Under the pieces are notes generated by a model, which had not been told where the DNA came from, ran no database searches, and saw nothing but the letters and a program-made list of their open reading frames with translations. A program made the translations under genes and the position numbers. Positions 13,753 to 26,585 of a DNA stretch of 64,000 nucleotides are shown in pieces; within the stretch, counting starts at the first letter, position 1, and every line of letters begins with the position of its first letter. The stretch lies in contig JAJTWR010000353.1 of NCBI GenBank assembly GCA_021613335.1, positions 353,501-417,500 on the forward strand, read 5' to 3'. This stretch comes from Whitmania pigra (taxonomy: Eukaryota; Annelida; Clitellata; Hirudinida; Haemopidae).

Positions 13753-14413
13753 ACATCGACCGTAGTCCAAAGCACGGATAATCTTTGTCGTGGTTTTCTT
13801 GGTTAAGCATCGTCCATAATCATAAATTCGCTCGACTCATTTGTTTGATGGCTTGTTATTCGTTGCTAAACTTTAAATCGTACTCGCGAGTGCCTTCCAG
13901 AAATAATAGTAATAATAATTATCTCCAATATTTTGTTCTCCTTGTATTGAAATCAAAAATATTCCAAATTTACGTGATGCTTATGGTTAATCGCGGTAGC
14001 TCGCGCAACGGCAACAAATCGCGCCGGACAACGACGATGTTGATAATAATTACAATAATCTTAATAATAAAAATGTGACAAAAAATAAGATGACAAAAAA
14101 GTAAACTTCGTGAAGGGAACAACTCGACCAGAGAAAAATCAATTCATTCCACGAGATACTTTCGTAAAGCAGCCCCATCCTTTTTAAAAGTCAAGGTTAC
14201 ATGGGCCACTATTTATAACATCGAGATGTAATTTAGTTTCCTCAGAAAAAAACTTACTGGAGCCATTCCTAAATTGAAATGTAAGTTCTTTCCTGAGAAA
14301 TATATTTTAATTAATGCTCAAGAACATGACCACTAGCTTCATTTTTCTCAAAATTTAGACCGACTTTGTATTAAATCAGACCATGCAAAATTCAGCTAAT
14401 AAACAGTAATGCA
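13753..14413. other. Convergent 3' ends of filamin and NAA25
   Basis: This 661-base stretch separates the stop codons of filamin (+) and NAA25 (-). It should contain both 3' UTRs. An open frame at 13785-14078 (+) matches nothing I know. AT-rich AATAAA-like hexamers occur but I cannot assign a polyadenylation site. Confidence 0.5.
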
Positions 14414-17400
14414 TCATAAAGACTCGTTCTGCTCTTTATCTTTCAGCCTGTCCATCAGGACGCCGATGTGTTGCAGAAGCTCGGACGAATCGTTTCTCAA
14501 GTTGCTGAATCCCTTCTTGGCTGCTGTCAGAATCTTTAAAGAGTCCGTTGAACTCGTCTATCGAGAATAATTAATTAACTGTTCATACGCAAGTAATGGT
14601 TCAAAGGTGGTCAAATTTTATCAATATCAGAAAACTAAACATTGAACGTGTTAAAACATGCCATATTTTAATCTTTGTGCAACAAGTAAACGATCGTTTT
14701 AATATTTTAATCAAAAACTTTCAAAGAGCAAACCTTGTGAAGGTGATCGATCATAGGAGACACGTCGGGCAAAAACTTTTCAGATGTTTTCTTGAAGAAG
14801 TCAGTCAGCATGGAGTGAAGACTAACAAGTCCTTGAGCCAATAAGTTGTAGCTGAGTGAAATGTTGGGCTACAAGGGGAGATGAATTGGTTATTAAAGCC
14901 AATTAACATTTGTCTATTTAAAATTAACTAATTTAATGTGAGTTAATTTGGAATTAAAAACAGCAATTTATTCTTTTTTAAATCATTACAAAATGTTGAA
15001 CCCAGTAACTCAGTACACTCACGATCTCCGGGAGTTTTTTTGCTTTTTTCTTGCCCTTCTTAGTCCTAAACGGTTGAAGAAGCTGATCACAGCAGTTGAA
15101 GATGATGACCAATTGACACAAATGCTTGAATGAAAGAACAACAAAACTTGCATTGTTAATAAATCGCTTTTAAAAAGAATATGTTGATAAAAATTAAACA
15201 CTCTAAAGTTTCAAAAAAGTACAAATTCGCCAACCTGCAGAAGCAATACGGCTTCCTCTAAGCAAGCAACCTCTTTAAACGAGAATCGTCCCTCCTCGTT
15301 TGACTCGACATTCTTGACGGAGAATTCTGATTTCCAGGAATTCAGAAAAAAATGCAAGATAATTCCATTGGACAAGAAAGTTTTAAGGGAAGAAAAGTCC
15401 TTACCAAATGCAAGAACATCAGTTGCTTTACCAAGAGGAATGTAGTCTTTGTCTGGCAACAGAAAAAGTTAAAGATATAAAATCTCACATCTCAACCTGA
15501 GCTTGTCATGATCCAGATAATTTAGGAATGATAAATTTCATTCACAATTAATCAGATGGGGTAATAGATAAACACAGTCATCTCAATCACCTGAGCCAGG
15601 GCTTCTGACGATCTCCACAACAGAGTCGAAGAACTGAACAAACTGAGCAAATGATTCGTCTAGCTTCTTGTTGACGAAAACTTTCAAAGGCGTCTGGAAG
15701 AAATGTTCGGCAAATGTCTGCAACAAAAATTGAGCAAAAAATGAAGTAAAACTTCAAAAGGAATAAACATCATAGACACATGAAATAAATGGGATATGAT
15801 GCATGCAAACACAGCAACTCTTATTAAACTAGAAAACCGTTGGCTAAAATATAAAAAACATTTTTAAGCATAATTGCAAGCAATGGCCACCTAAAGAGCT
15901 CTAACCTCTCTAGGACCATTCATTAATTCTTTAGCCCTGGCAGAAGCATTCTTAAAGATGGACAGTCTTTCGTCGTCCTTCTCAAAGAGCGAGCAGGAGG
16001 CAAAATGGTTGGAAATCTCATCTTCGACGTCGGACGACGAGTCGTAGGCGAAGTTTTTCTTGACTTCCTGAGGCACAACATTCGACGGTCGAGAGATTTC
16101 CGAAGAATTGAAGTTTCTCTTGTCGGCACAGTGAGGATCGTCCAGCGAAAGGTCGTTGGAAGCGTTTGTGTTGACTTGTTGTAAGCCAATCATGTTCGAT
16201 TCCTTCACAATTCTCCACAGCATTCTTAGAGTCAGAGTTTGCAAGAGAAGCCAAGATTTCTATTTGTCAAGTAAAAAGAGTAAACATATGAAATTGTTTA
16301 ATGATATTTTAAAGACTGAAGAGATAAATGACTCACAATTAGTAAATATAATGACTTTACATGATTAAGTAATACATTAGTTAAAAACAGTTATTGTAAC
16401 ACTTTAATTAGCTCCATTCAACCAACCTCCTCTTCAAATGATTTCTCCTGGAATCCCTCTTTCTGCCTAAAATATGAACAACACATCTTGTTGTCACAAA
16501 ATTCATAAATATGATGATGATGATGGTGATAATGATGATATTAATAATAATAATAATCATAATAATAATATACAGTAATAACAACTCTTAATTTTTTAGT
16601 TGCCATAAGAAAGATTCAAGTCACAAGTCATGAAATGACCTGCCATAGAGCTTCCAATTGGTTGATACATTAAAGTCCCTATTGTCGAGAAGTTTCTCGA
16701 GGTCCATGCCATAGAAAGTGAATTCTTCGAGGCTGCAGGAAAAGACCAATTCTTCCACTGCTTTGTGGCTGGAAAAAAAATTGTCAGACATTTGAATTAC
16801 AACAACCACTTAGAGTAAGAATAAAACAACCTCATTGCAAAGCTGCAATTATTTCACTTAAGTGTAAAACCATTAACTTGCAACATTATAGCTCTGCTTT
16901 TCATGACAATAAACAACAAGTTAATTCATAACTATTATTCTCCAGTGGCCAAATATTCTTCCGTAAGTCATTCGATAACAAATAATGACCATCTTAATCA
17001 TTATTAAATTCGTAATAATAATTATAGATAAATTTCACATAAATGACCTAATCATTTTGATACAATTAATAATTGATGATATGAATATTCACAAGCTGTT
17101 CTTACTCGTAACAAGCTGCAGTAAGAGCAAGTATGAGTTTGTTAACTGAAATGCCTGCAAACTGTACAGATCGTGACACTCTTCGCTTCAGGTCGATAAA
17201 TTCCTTGATCTGAAAGAGTAACAAATTTCAATTAAGCATTAATTTAAATATGTAATAACTAAACTGTAACTTTAGGAATGTGCACTTATACATTAGTTTA
17301 TTAGATGTCATCTCATCTTTTTTTTAATACAAATTATGGACTCTCACCCTGTCAAATGTTCCGTATTTGTAGCAGTTAATGATGTAATCGGTCGACTGGA

Positions 17401-20400
17401 AAAAAAATCAGATCACGTTACATCGTGAGACGAATAATGAAAGAATGAAACATTAAAATCATTCGATGCTTACCTCTCTCTGCACGCTCTCGTAAAACTT
17501 CAAAGTAGAGTCGCAGTATTTCTTGGCCAAGTGAAACTGACCAAACTTCATGAGTGGATTGGAGATGATGTACCTGAGCATTAAAGTTGAAGAGTGTAAA
17601 AAGACAAAAGATGGGTCATCTGTGAATCTACAGGAAAGACAAACCCCATGGTGTCGTTTTGTATGTACTTTACCTCCAGTAGTTCAAAGATTCGAAAACA
17701 CTGGTGCATCGTTCCTAATAAACAAGTGGAAAAGCATGTTGCTAATCTTGACTCGACAAATGCAAATACATAACGAATACAAATACATAACGAATACAAA
17801 TACACAACGAATACAAATGCATAACGAATACAAATGCATAACGAATACAAATACGTGACCCATGAACAACTCACAATCAAACATCAAACTCACCCAGCGA
17901 GGCATGGTACTTGACGAGCAGAAGCTTCGTGAGGAAATTAGAAGGACTCCTCTCCAGTGCTTCCTCTAGCAGAGCAACAGCCCTGACCAGTTGTAACATA
18001 TCGTCTGCAGAATCGATAATAAAACCAAATGGATAAAAATGATAAATATTTAATGACAAATAACAATTTATTAGTGCTTGAAGTAATAATTGAGTGTAAT
18101 TGTTCAACTAATTGATTTACCGACAGAATGACATTCCCTAAAATAAGATGAACATCAGACCTGTCTTCTTGGCAACCGTAAAAAGGATTTCTGCAGACAG
18201 GAGGACGTAAGGATCGGCCGGCTGAATTTCCGTGGACTTCAAATGCTCACCTGTTTTGTTTTAAATAGCAATTCAATGACAATTATAACTAATAATCAAA
18301 CAAGTTAATCAATAGTGTTCTAACTATTAATTCGAGATGAAGAGATGAACTGACACTTACATCAAGAAAAAATGTAATTAAATTCCATCACATCACTATG
18401 TTGCTGTAATACAGAATATAAAACTATTTCGGTTTAATTAAACTTTTCCGTTAAAGTGAATATTAACTCATTAACTCCTAAAAGAGCAGACAAACATGAC
18501 AAAGGCACAAAGTGCCTGCACACAAACACAACATAAATTGGCATACCAAACATGAGTGCATGTTGATAAAAGTTGAGGAGATTTTCAACGAGATTCAACT
18601 GTTCCTGGGTGGGCAGTTCCTCGTAGAATCCCATGTAATGATTGGCCTGCAGTATGAAGACGTGCCTTTGCGTTGTTCTGCACTGGAATCAAAAGAAACA
18701 AACATTAAAGTTGAAAATTTCATTCATTCCAATAAACAATTTGCAATGACTAAGTGCGATGAAAATACCAGTTGTTTGTATGGTGCTGCATAAATATAGA
18801 TGACATTGATATCATTATTATTGTTGCTGTTATTAATGTTACAATCATCGTCTGATATACATCACAATAAATGCAGATTATGTACAGTGAGAAGTGTCAC
18901 AACAAATGCCTATAAATTTAATCATGGAAAAACTACTAGATTAAAACTACTGGATTTCTAACATTTTCAGGCAAGTTGAAAGTCCCATCAGCATTAGTCA
19001 CAGGATCTTTGAACATCTCCCTCAACTGTGAACAGAGAAAAATTGCAATCAAGTTGTGATGAATGCTATAAATCAACTGATGTAAGATATAAAAATCGAA
19101 AAAATAATTTTTAAAAAACGACCTCAGTTTTCTCTTCGTGATTGAGAATGTCAAAAAACTTCCTCAAATCGCTGAAGCAGCACGGTTTGTCTCCAAAACG
19201 ATCGAAATAATCGACCATCAACTTGAGATACTGAGGAGCTAGTGATTCAACATTGAAATGAACATTCAAGTAATAATTTTACTATGTTACAAGCTTATCA
19301 GTTCACTACATAACAGGTTCACGTTTGGACATTTACAACAGGCAATGGAATAACATCAACATACAAAACCAACACCAGTAATATTCAAGAGTTCCAATCA
19401 AGCCAGAAGCCATTCAAGCAGAGAAGATTCATTCAAGAAGTTCATATTTGAAATGAACAACAGATGCATACAAACTACATACATACATCAACTAAAAACC
19501 AACCGAGGTTGTCTTTCCACGAGGAAGAGGATTCATCTTTGAACATCGCGATCATTTCCAGCTGAGCCAAGTACGGAGCCCTGAGCGAGTATCCATCGCT
19601 GGTGACGTTTGACATTTTGACGCACGAACTCAGAAATGCGGCCATGCTATCCAGAGAATCGTCTTCGACGATGCTTCAAAGCCAAAGATGAGATGAGACA
19701 TCTTTACTATAGAATTGTATTCTCACAAGACATAAGCAGTCATATTTATATTCTGATGACATCAGAAATATGCACATTAACGAAATGTTTTGAAATTCAA
19801 TCTCCTCGTAGATGTATTAATGACAACGATAACCCATTTACCTGACATCCTCTAACTGTTTATGGTTGTTGCCATTGGTTACCGACAGGAAGGACAGAGC
19901 GGATAGGGAGGAATCCGAAGGAGGATTACCGATCAGAACCACAGCAAACTTCAGATATTCTCGGTACCAAACGATGTCATCCAAGCTGATACAAGCGACA
20001 AATACGGACAAGAAATCGGTAGTCAATAAAGCCACAAATTATAATTTATTACGCTCAAAACTACAGGAGCCATCAGAGTAAACTCACTTTTTCAGAAGAA
20101 GACTTTTGTATGTTTTATTCAACTCCTTCCAATCTTCAAGGCTTGCAAGAACTTTTAGAAGGAGCAATTCCTTGTACTTGATGTTGTGAACTATTTTTTC
20201 TGAAGTGAGGATGTTGCAAAACAGTCTAAAAGAAATCTCAAACTCTAAATGAATGCAAAAGTCCAACCTCCCAATTGACCCGTCAGTATTTCAAGGAGTT
20301 CCTTGTATTTCTTCTGCTTCTCCAGTATTAATACATACAGCATTACCTCTGAATTGGAATAAATAATAAAACAACTCTGATCACATTTTATGAGGATTCC

Positions 20401-20527
20401 ATTAAATTCATAATTATTTGTCAAAGCATGGCCCCCATGGTCAAAAATATTTGAATGGCTTTCAAAAATTATACAAAAAAACAGTAATGAAAAATTTAAG
20501 TACAAAGTAATTACTATCACTATTATC

Positions 20528-20580
<53 letters not shown>

Positions 20581-22497
20581 TCGACTTAGCAACCTGCTTC
20601 TGAATCGTGTTTAGACTCCTTGAGATACTTGAGTGTCATTCCTTCAGCAAGGGGGAGGTACAGTTTCTTTCCTGCTTTGCTGTCCTGGCTCGACTAAATG
20701 TCAATGAAAATTATTATTATCATTATTATCAATATTATTATCATTATCATCATTATTATCAATATTATCATCATTATCATCATTATTATCAATATTATCA
20801 TCATTATCATCATTATCATCATTATTATCATTATTATCAACGTTCCAAGTTTGTAATTACATAATTATAAATATCACAATCACATTAACAAACTGGAAAT
20901 GCCTTTGAATATTGATTAATAATTTAGCAATTAAGCCTAAACAAACTAGAGCATAACTAATGTAACCCTACATACAAATAAATGATAATTAATTTAGCAT
21001 AGCAGATTTTTAAAAGTCAATGCGAATAAACAAAAAAAAATTAATTACTAAATTAATCAAAGTCAATCTCACCATCATGACATAAGACATGATGACCCAG
21101 AATAGGTATGGAGTCTTGCTGGGGAATAACTTGTACAGCTTCATGGCGACCTGCTGCTGATTACGACTGTCTCCAATTCGTACGTAGGCGTTGAACAGCT
21201 GGGTCAGGGTGGCTTCGTCGTTGGGGTTCGAGGCGAGGAATTCTTCGTACATGTGGACTATTTGCTCGACTGCAACAAGACCTTATTTCAACATCCGGTG
21301 ACTCGCAAAGCAAAGCATTCAACAAATTAATTTAAAAAATCTATAATGTTAATTAATTAATGTTAATCAATATTATTCCTTAGTTATTTTTGTTGTTAAG
21401 TGAATGAACTAACAGTCTGGAAGCTCCTTGTAGCAAGCAGTGAGGGCTTGCATCGTGCCTTCGTCCAATGTCGAGGTCTTTCTGATCTCCGACAAAATGC
21501 CTCTCGCCTCGGTCTTGCGACCCAATCGGATCAAGGCCAAACATTTCAGAGCCTGGAATTAGTTGAATATTTTCAATAAATCAGCTTTGAGACACTTATA
21601 ATAATTGTTTGAATTTTTAAATAGCTACAAAGCACACTTTGAAAAAACAAAAGTCTCACACTTGCTATGTTTCTCTGAGCAAACTCAAAATTATCAACCA
21701 TTATTGAATATACTCAGATGTTAAAAATCTCACCTTGGCACAAATCAACTGCTTGGCCTTCTTAAGAACCCTCTCAGCCTCCTGAATGGCTTTCTTGTTA
21801 TCTCCATTGTCCAAGCTCTCTAATGGCCAATAACAGGATTACCACCACATTAAACCACATTTAATAACAAGTAAACTTATCAGCTAATGAATTAGTTAAT
21901 ATAAACGATTTCCTACTAAGCGTGTATAATTACAATAAATAACAGCAATGCAAAAAAGTAAATTAGCTAAAAAAAGCCAAAGCAAAAATGTTTCAATATG
22001 CATAGACAATGTCTAAGCAAGAAAAATAAATTCCATTAACAAAATTTTTTAAAGATTTATTCAAAGTTTAAAGCAATTATTTATTCAGGCACTTAATCAT
22101 TTTAAGCCAAAATGTTAACTTGTTTAAAGAAATAATAATTGCAAGTTAATTCAATCAATAAATAGCAATGAAAGAGTACATTCTATAAAAAACCAAAGCC
22201 CCCCAACTCAAAGTGGATTTAAGAGAGCATTAAAGAGTAAAGATTAAGCCTCTTTATGAAATATCACTGCTACGTATAAACGTAGTCTATCAACCACTTA
22301 CGGCAATAATTTCAGCCATATTAAAACACATAAACTTCAAAAAGTGAGACTCATTGGCATAGATTTTAGAAAAGAGAGCGCGGTTCTGACCATCGAGATT
22401 AATTCAAAAGCAGAAATAACAAACCGTAAATCGGTTTAAGGCGTCTGTCATTCACATCTACGTGAGAACGTGGACCAAGTTTCTTCGGGACGCTCAT
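14414..22497 (-). CDS. NAA25: N-alpha-acetyltransferase 25, NatB auxiliary subunit (MDM20 family)
   Basis: NAA25 is the ribosome-anchoring TPR-like subunit of NatB, which acetylates N-terminal Met-Asp, Met-Glu, Met-Asn and Met-Gln. Twenty-six exons were joined in phase: 22425-22497, 21734-21819, 21414-21552, 21073-21269, 20594-20693, 20268-20348, 20088-20199, 19842-19985, 19504-19673, 19123-19238, 18963-19025, 18547-18682, 18161-18250, 17894-18004, 17645-17714, 17474-17573, 17348-17395, 17106-17209, 16640-16768, 16427-16466, 15906-16259, 15591-15717, 15235-15452, 15023-15124, 14734-14868 and 14414-14557. The total is 1062 residues (human 972). Landmarks that match human NAA25 are an early 'VNDRRLKPIY', 'RFGDKPCCFSDLRKF', 'YIINCYKYGTFDR' and a Lys-rich run near the C-terminus. 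The start ATG at 22497 gives the family N-terminus. The extra length sits mainly in exon 21 (15906-16259), which is acidic and Ser-rich. No catalytic residues are expected, since NAA20 is the enzyme. Confidence 0.95.
16505..16575. repeat. Trinucleotide microsatellite (GAT/AAT type) in a NAA25 intron
   Basis: A run of 'gatgatgatgatgg', 'gataatgatgat' and then 'aataataataat' units lies between NAA25 exons 19 and 20. It is a simple sequence repeat with interruptions. Confidence 0.85.
17764..17853. repeat. 17-bp minisatellite, about five units, in a NAA25 intron
   Basis: The unit 'aaatacataacgaatac' is repeated head to tail about five times with one or two substitutions per copy. The array starts about 50 bp upstream (in gene orientation) of NAA25 exon 15 (17645-17714) and ends about 40 bp from exon 14. 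Because 17 is not a multiple of three, the array produces long chance open frames on both strands, which should not be taken as genes. Confidence 0.9.
20519..20582. repeat. ATT/ATC microsatellite in a NAA25 intron
   Basis: Runs of 'attatcattatcattatcat' followed by 'attattatt' units end about ten bases from the exon at 20594-20693 on its 3' (donor) side in gene orientation. Confidence 0.85.
20705..20838. repeat. Long ATT/ATC compound microsatellite in a NAA25 intron
   Basis: About 134 bases made of 'attatcatcattatcatcat'-type units, with a longer-period repetition containing 'aatattatcatcattatcat'. It starts about 12 bases from the acceptor of the exon at 20594-20693, so that exon is bracketed by two related microsatellites. 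Confidence 0.88.
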
Positions 22498-23239
22498 TTT
22501 ATAATTTTAAACCTTTACAACCGGCAATACACGCCAACAGAGATGTTTATAAAACTGGACGCAATATCTCTCACGTGTATTTAAAATTAAAACTTAAAGC
22601 TAATAGCTTGTACTCGTAGTTTATCTAAAGATCTATTTTTGAATAAAAGTAAGTTTTAATAATTTTGATCAATTGAAATTCAGCAGCAAAATATTTTCAA
22701 TTTTGTTTAAAAGCTAACGAAGCAGAACTAATTCAAAGTCTACATTTATTGAAACTTTCAAAATTGTTGTTATATCATAATAACAAACATAATATTGATC
22801 TTATGAGCATATCTGATGAAGTAAAATGTAAATAGTTTCACGACAGTTTTCATTAGAACATCGTAAACATTCTTATGCCCTTTCTTATAAGAAAAAAGAT
22901 TCATTTAAAATATAAAGTTCCTCAACAAACAGGAATGGAAGATAATCTTTTAGCTTAGATGTGGCCCGGCTTTTGGTTGACAATTTTCCCAGACTAAATT
23001 CTGAATGAATGCCGGAAACTTCGAAATCTAGTAATTCCACCAACAAATACTCGCCATCTGGCCTTCTTTGGCTCGATAGTTAATAACGTTCAATTATCCC
23101 ATGGATTCGATCACATTTTTCTGTGAATTTCAAACATTTTGAGCGTTACATTCCCAGTGCATCAATGATAACACTCTTATTAAAGCTAAGAATATGATTT
23201 TATTCAAATACAAGCAACTGTCAATTTTACATAGGTTCT

Positions 23240-24377
23240 TCATAACTTTTCCGTCAACCCATATTTTTTTAATTTGGTAACGGTGTCCTCCAACGCGCTG
23301 AAAATAAGTAAAGTGGTTAGTTTAAGGAGGAACACGCCAATTATTATCGAACTAACCAGCCATCCCTTACGATCGAGTAATAGCCTTCCTCAGAAAGATT
23401 AACAATCGTAGAACCAGATTTGCTCAAATTGTATTCAGTGATTGGTCCGTTATCAAATATTAAATCTATAGATGGCCAGAGCGTAGAAAATTCCTGCAAA
23501 TTACAAATCGCGCGAGTAATAATAATCGAATTTTGTGCATTTAAAACATCGAGCTCAATCACCAGGTTATCAAAATGAAACATTTGAATAAAAGTATCCT
23601 CTGTTGTTCAATTACTACCTCAATTTTGAGAGCACTTTCGTGGTTGCTGACATTAGCACTTGTTAAGGCAAGTGGGCCGCTGAGCTGGCTACAAACTCCT
23701 CTGATGAACTCGTCGTCTGGAACGCGCAGCCCAAGCAAACTCGTTTGAGGATTGAACCTCGTGTTTAGCGTTGTCTTACGTTCGAAAACAACCGTCACCG
23801 GGCCTGGAAGCAACTCGTCGAGAAGTTTCTTAGTAACACACACATTAGCCCACCTATGTAAATTTTTATTAAAAATATTGCCCATTAAGTGAATGTATTT
23901 TAGAAAGGTAAGATTTGTGTTACTTGTATATTTCTTCAACTTGCGATACAGATACTGATATAGGCTTCAGAGTATTCCTAGCCTTTATATCATATATCTT
24001 ATTAACTGCCTCGTCCATCTGCGTTAGTCCAGCCAGGCCATATACCGTATCCGTCGGGAGTGCTATTACTCCACCGGCTTGCAAGCAATCAACGGCCAAT
24101 TTTATGGCGTTTGTAAGATCTATAATGTAATTAACTTTAGTAATAGTTTCATCACAGAATCTTACATATAACATTATTTAAACTGAATTATAGTTGAGTA
24201 TGGAATATATAAAACATAACAAATTAATTGATTCTAACCCTTTTCCTTGGCCAAGCAAATGATTTTATCTTTCATATCGGACTGAAAGACTTGTGAGTGA
24301 TATTGCCTAAGAGTGTTTGACAGAAAATATTTATTTATAACGCTGACGATACCCCTCATTAACTCCACACGTATCAT
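23240..24377 (-). CDS. YRDC: YRDC, threonylcarbamoyl-AMP synthase
   Basis: YRDC makes threonylcarbamoyl-AMP from threonine, bicarbonate and ATP, the first step of t6A37 formation on ANN-decoding tRNAs. Five exons join in phase: 24239-24377, 23924-24119, 23619-23853, 23357-23493 and 23240-23297, giving 254 residues (human 279). The Sua5/YciO/YrdC core is clear: 'IALPTDTVYGLAG' near residue 73, a 'KARNTLKPISV' motif (KxR and the KP pair of the active site), 'LLPGPVTVVFER', 'GLRVPDDEF' and 'PLALTSANVSN'. The C-terminus, 'DGWCALEDTV' and on to '...YGLTEKL', matches the end of human YRDC. The leader of about 45 residues before the core has several Arg/Lys and few acidic residues and could target mitochondria, where a share of human YRDC acts; that is inference. 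The start at 24377 is the first in-frame ATG. Confidence 0.94.
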
Positions 24378-24822
24378 GTCTCAACTCGCGAAGCAATGTT
24401 TACAAACGAACATTTTAATAACACCATAGAATTTTAATAAGACTTTGTACAATTTAATAAATTCAGCTTAAATAATAGTTGTAAGTTAATTAAACTGATA
24501 TAACATTTTACTAAATAAATTTCTAACAATAAAACAAAAACTTTTAAAGTATTCACGTTTTAAAATAAGTTGCTACTAACGACTGACGTTTAGCTTAGAT
24601 TTTCTTAAACCACCACAAAGCTAACTTAACACAACATATTACAGAAACTGTAATCAATGTCATTATCATTACATTTATTAATTTTTTTATACTATTATAA
24701 ATTAATGTTTGGTTAACTTAATTTTATTTTAGCATGAGTTAACTTAATATTTTACTTCTATTGTTTATAAACATTGGATTGCTTATTTATCGATAGCCTA
24801 TTTTGCGCTTTTTTTCGTTTCG
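24378..24822. promoter_or_regulatory. Shared divergent promoter region of YRDC and ANKRD40
   Basis: The two start codons are 445 bases apart and the genes point away from each other, so both promoters must overlap or lie close together here. The sequence is strongly AT-rich and I see no TATA box at a convincing distance from either start. Confidence 0.45.
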
Positions 24823-25919
24823 ATGAATTCTAATATGCTAAATGATATACACAAACGAGATTGCGAAGAAAAGTTGAGGGAGGCCGCAGCCACGGGAGAC
24901 CTAGATGTCATCAAAAGTCTGATTGAGAAAGGCGTCGATGTGAACTCTCAAAACATAATTAATCACTGGTACTTTATTTTATATAGCATAGACAAACATA
25001 TACTATATTCTGATATTGTTTATTTACAACTTGTAGGCAATTTTCTATCATTTGCCTTAATTATATCTATAAATATTTTTTTAGGACAGCATTGCACTGG
25101 AGTTGTAAGAGAGGACACTCATCTATTGTATCATATTTACTCAGTCATGGGGCTGATGCATCGCTAATGACAATTAATCATGAAACGTGTTGGCAATTGG
25201 CACCAGATGCTAAATTTTCAGTTCCTTTTACAGGTTTTTATTCTCACTTTAACAATTGTTCATTTCTGATACATGAATAATAGCTAACTGTTATTTACAA
25301 CCTACGTATATTACCAGATGAAAACATTTTAACCACCTATCATTGCATGTACTGCAAACATAAAATGCAAAAAAAATACATTCCCAACCAGGTGAAATAA
25401 CCAACTCCAGCAACAATAACTCATCACCTTTCACTCCAAACTATTTGGCACATCCTGTCTTTCCATATGGAAAGCAGTCTGAAAATGATTTTCAAAATGG
25501 TATCTATCAACAGACGACTAAACTTTCGACAGCATCATCGGAAAGAGATTTCTACGCAAGAAATTATTTATCTTCAGCCAGAGGTTTAACTGACTTTTTT
25601 CGGTTTAATTTTAAATACTATCTTTTGATTTAACATAATCGCAACCACTGATTAATCCAGTAACTATGACAAATTTGCCTCTTCAGAATTGGTATTAAAA
25701 ATAAAGTTAGAGAAGGATAAAGACTTTATAGAAGTTGACTTTCCAGACAGAGACCTTCTAACATATGTTCAACTGTTGGATGAAATGTGCAGAGAATTGG
25801 ACACACCAATGGAGTGTTCACTCAAGATCAGGAAACTTCCAAACACCATAATTCGGAATGACAGAGATGTTAGGAGGCTTGATGACTTTCAGGAGCTCGA
25901 ACTCATAACTAATAATTAG
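24823..25919 (+). CDS. ANKRD40: ANKRD40-like ankyrin-repeat protein
   Basis: Four exons join in phase (24823-24968, 25085-25233, 25392-25583, 25687-25919) to give 239 residues; human ANKRD40 is about 368. N-terminal ankyrin repeats are visible: 'EKLREAAATGDLDVIKSLIE', 'GVDVNSQN', then 'TALHWSCKRGHSSIVSYLLS'. A Ser/Asn-rich linker follows with 'PNYLAHPVFPY', close to the human 'PNYLANPAFPF'. The C-terminal block contains 'IRKLPNTIIRNDRDVRRL' and ends 'DFQELELITNN'. That C-terminal pattern is nearly diagnostic of ANKRD40. Biochemical function is poorly defined in the family. The protein is shorter than the human one because the acidic and Pro-rich linker is reduced. The ATG at 24823 matches the family start. 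Confidence 0.92.
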
Positions 25920-26585
25920 TTGTCGTAAATTAAATGCCAAAATTGCCTTTCTACATTCCAGTTTATCATGCTGCTTATTTTTGAGAGATTATCAAGTTAT
26001 CTGGGTGGATGGTAATTAAGAAACGTGAATCTTGTTGCAAGCTACTGCACTCAAAATTCATATTTTTTAAATGTTATTAAATTCTTTACAACTAACTGGT
26101 AGAATCTGTCTCTAATTGAGTGGAAACTTCAGGACTAGAAGTGATGGCACAAATTAAACAGAGTTTAATTCCTAAGTAATGTTAATTAAGACTAGATGTT
26201 TAGATATTGGAGATAAATGTCTATGGAGATTATATATAGACTAGGGGCCTTCACACAATAGCAATTCAATCAATGACCAACATTTCTGTAGCCTTAGTGC
26301 ACCTTTCTTCCTATTGGTGTACATTTTTCTAGAGTCTAAGTGCCAAAGCATATTTGGTTTGAAAAACGATAAAAGTAATTGATACCTTCTTAACCATGCT
26401 GGTGTTATTTTCTAACATTAAACTGTGACTTGTGGACTTTAATGAATGTCAATGAATGATAACTCAATTTGCTTTTTGAATGCAATATCATACTTTTTTC
26501 AATACTGTTAATTCTGTTTTCATCAGAAGCAAAAGGTGCTACTTTATAGTTAATTCATGAAAACCTTCACATTGCCTGAAAGTTA
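25920..26585. other. Convergent 3' region of ANKRD40 and MZB1
   Basis: Non-coding as far as I can see. It separates two genes transcribed towards each other and should hold both 3' UTRs. Confidence 0.45.

Noticed and set aside
17764..17853. Regular repeats considered as a CRISPR-like array
   Set aside because: The units are directly adjacent with no unique spacers, and the genome is animal.
17550..17905. Open frames of about 70-100 codons with Tyr/Ile/Cys repeats on both strands
   Set aside because: They are produced by the 17-bp minisatellite; the real exon here is the NAA25 exon 17645-17714.
25310..25391. An extra ANKRD40 exon after an 'ccag' at about 25317
   Set aside because: Using it would need a second intron of about 19 bases before the conserved 'PNYLAHPVFPY' exon; the acceptor at 25391 joins directly in phase.
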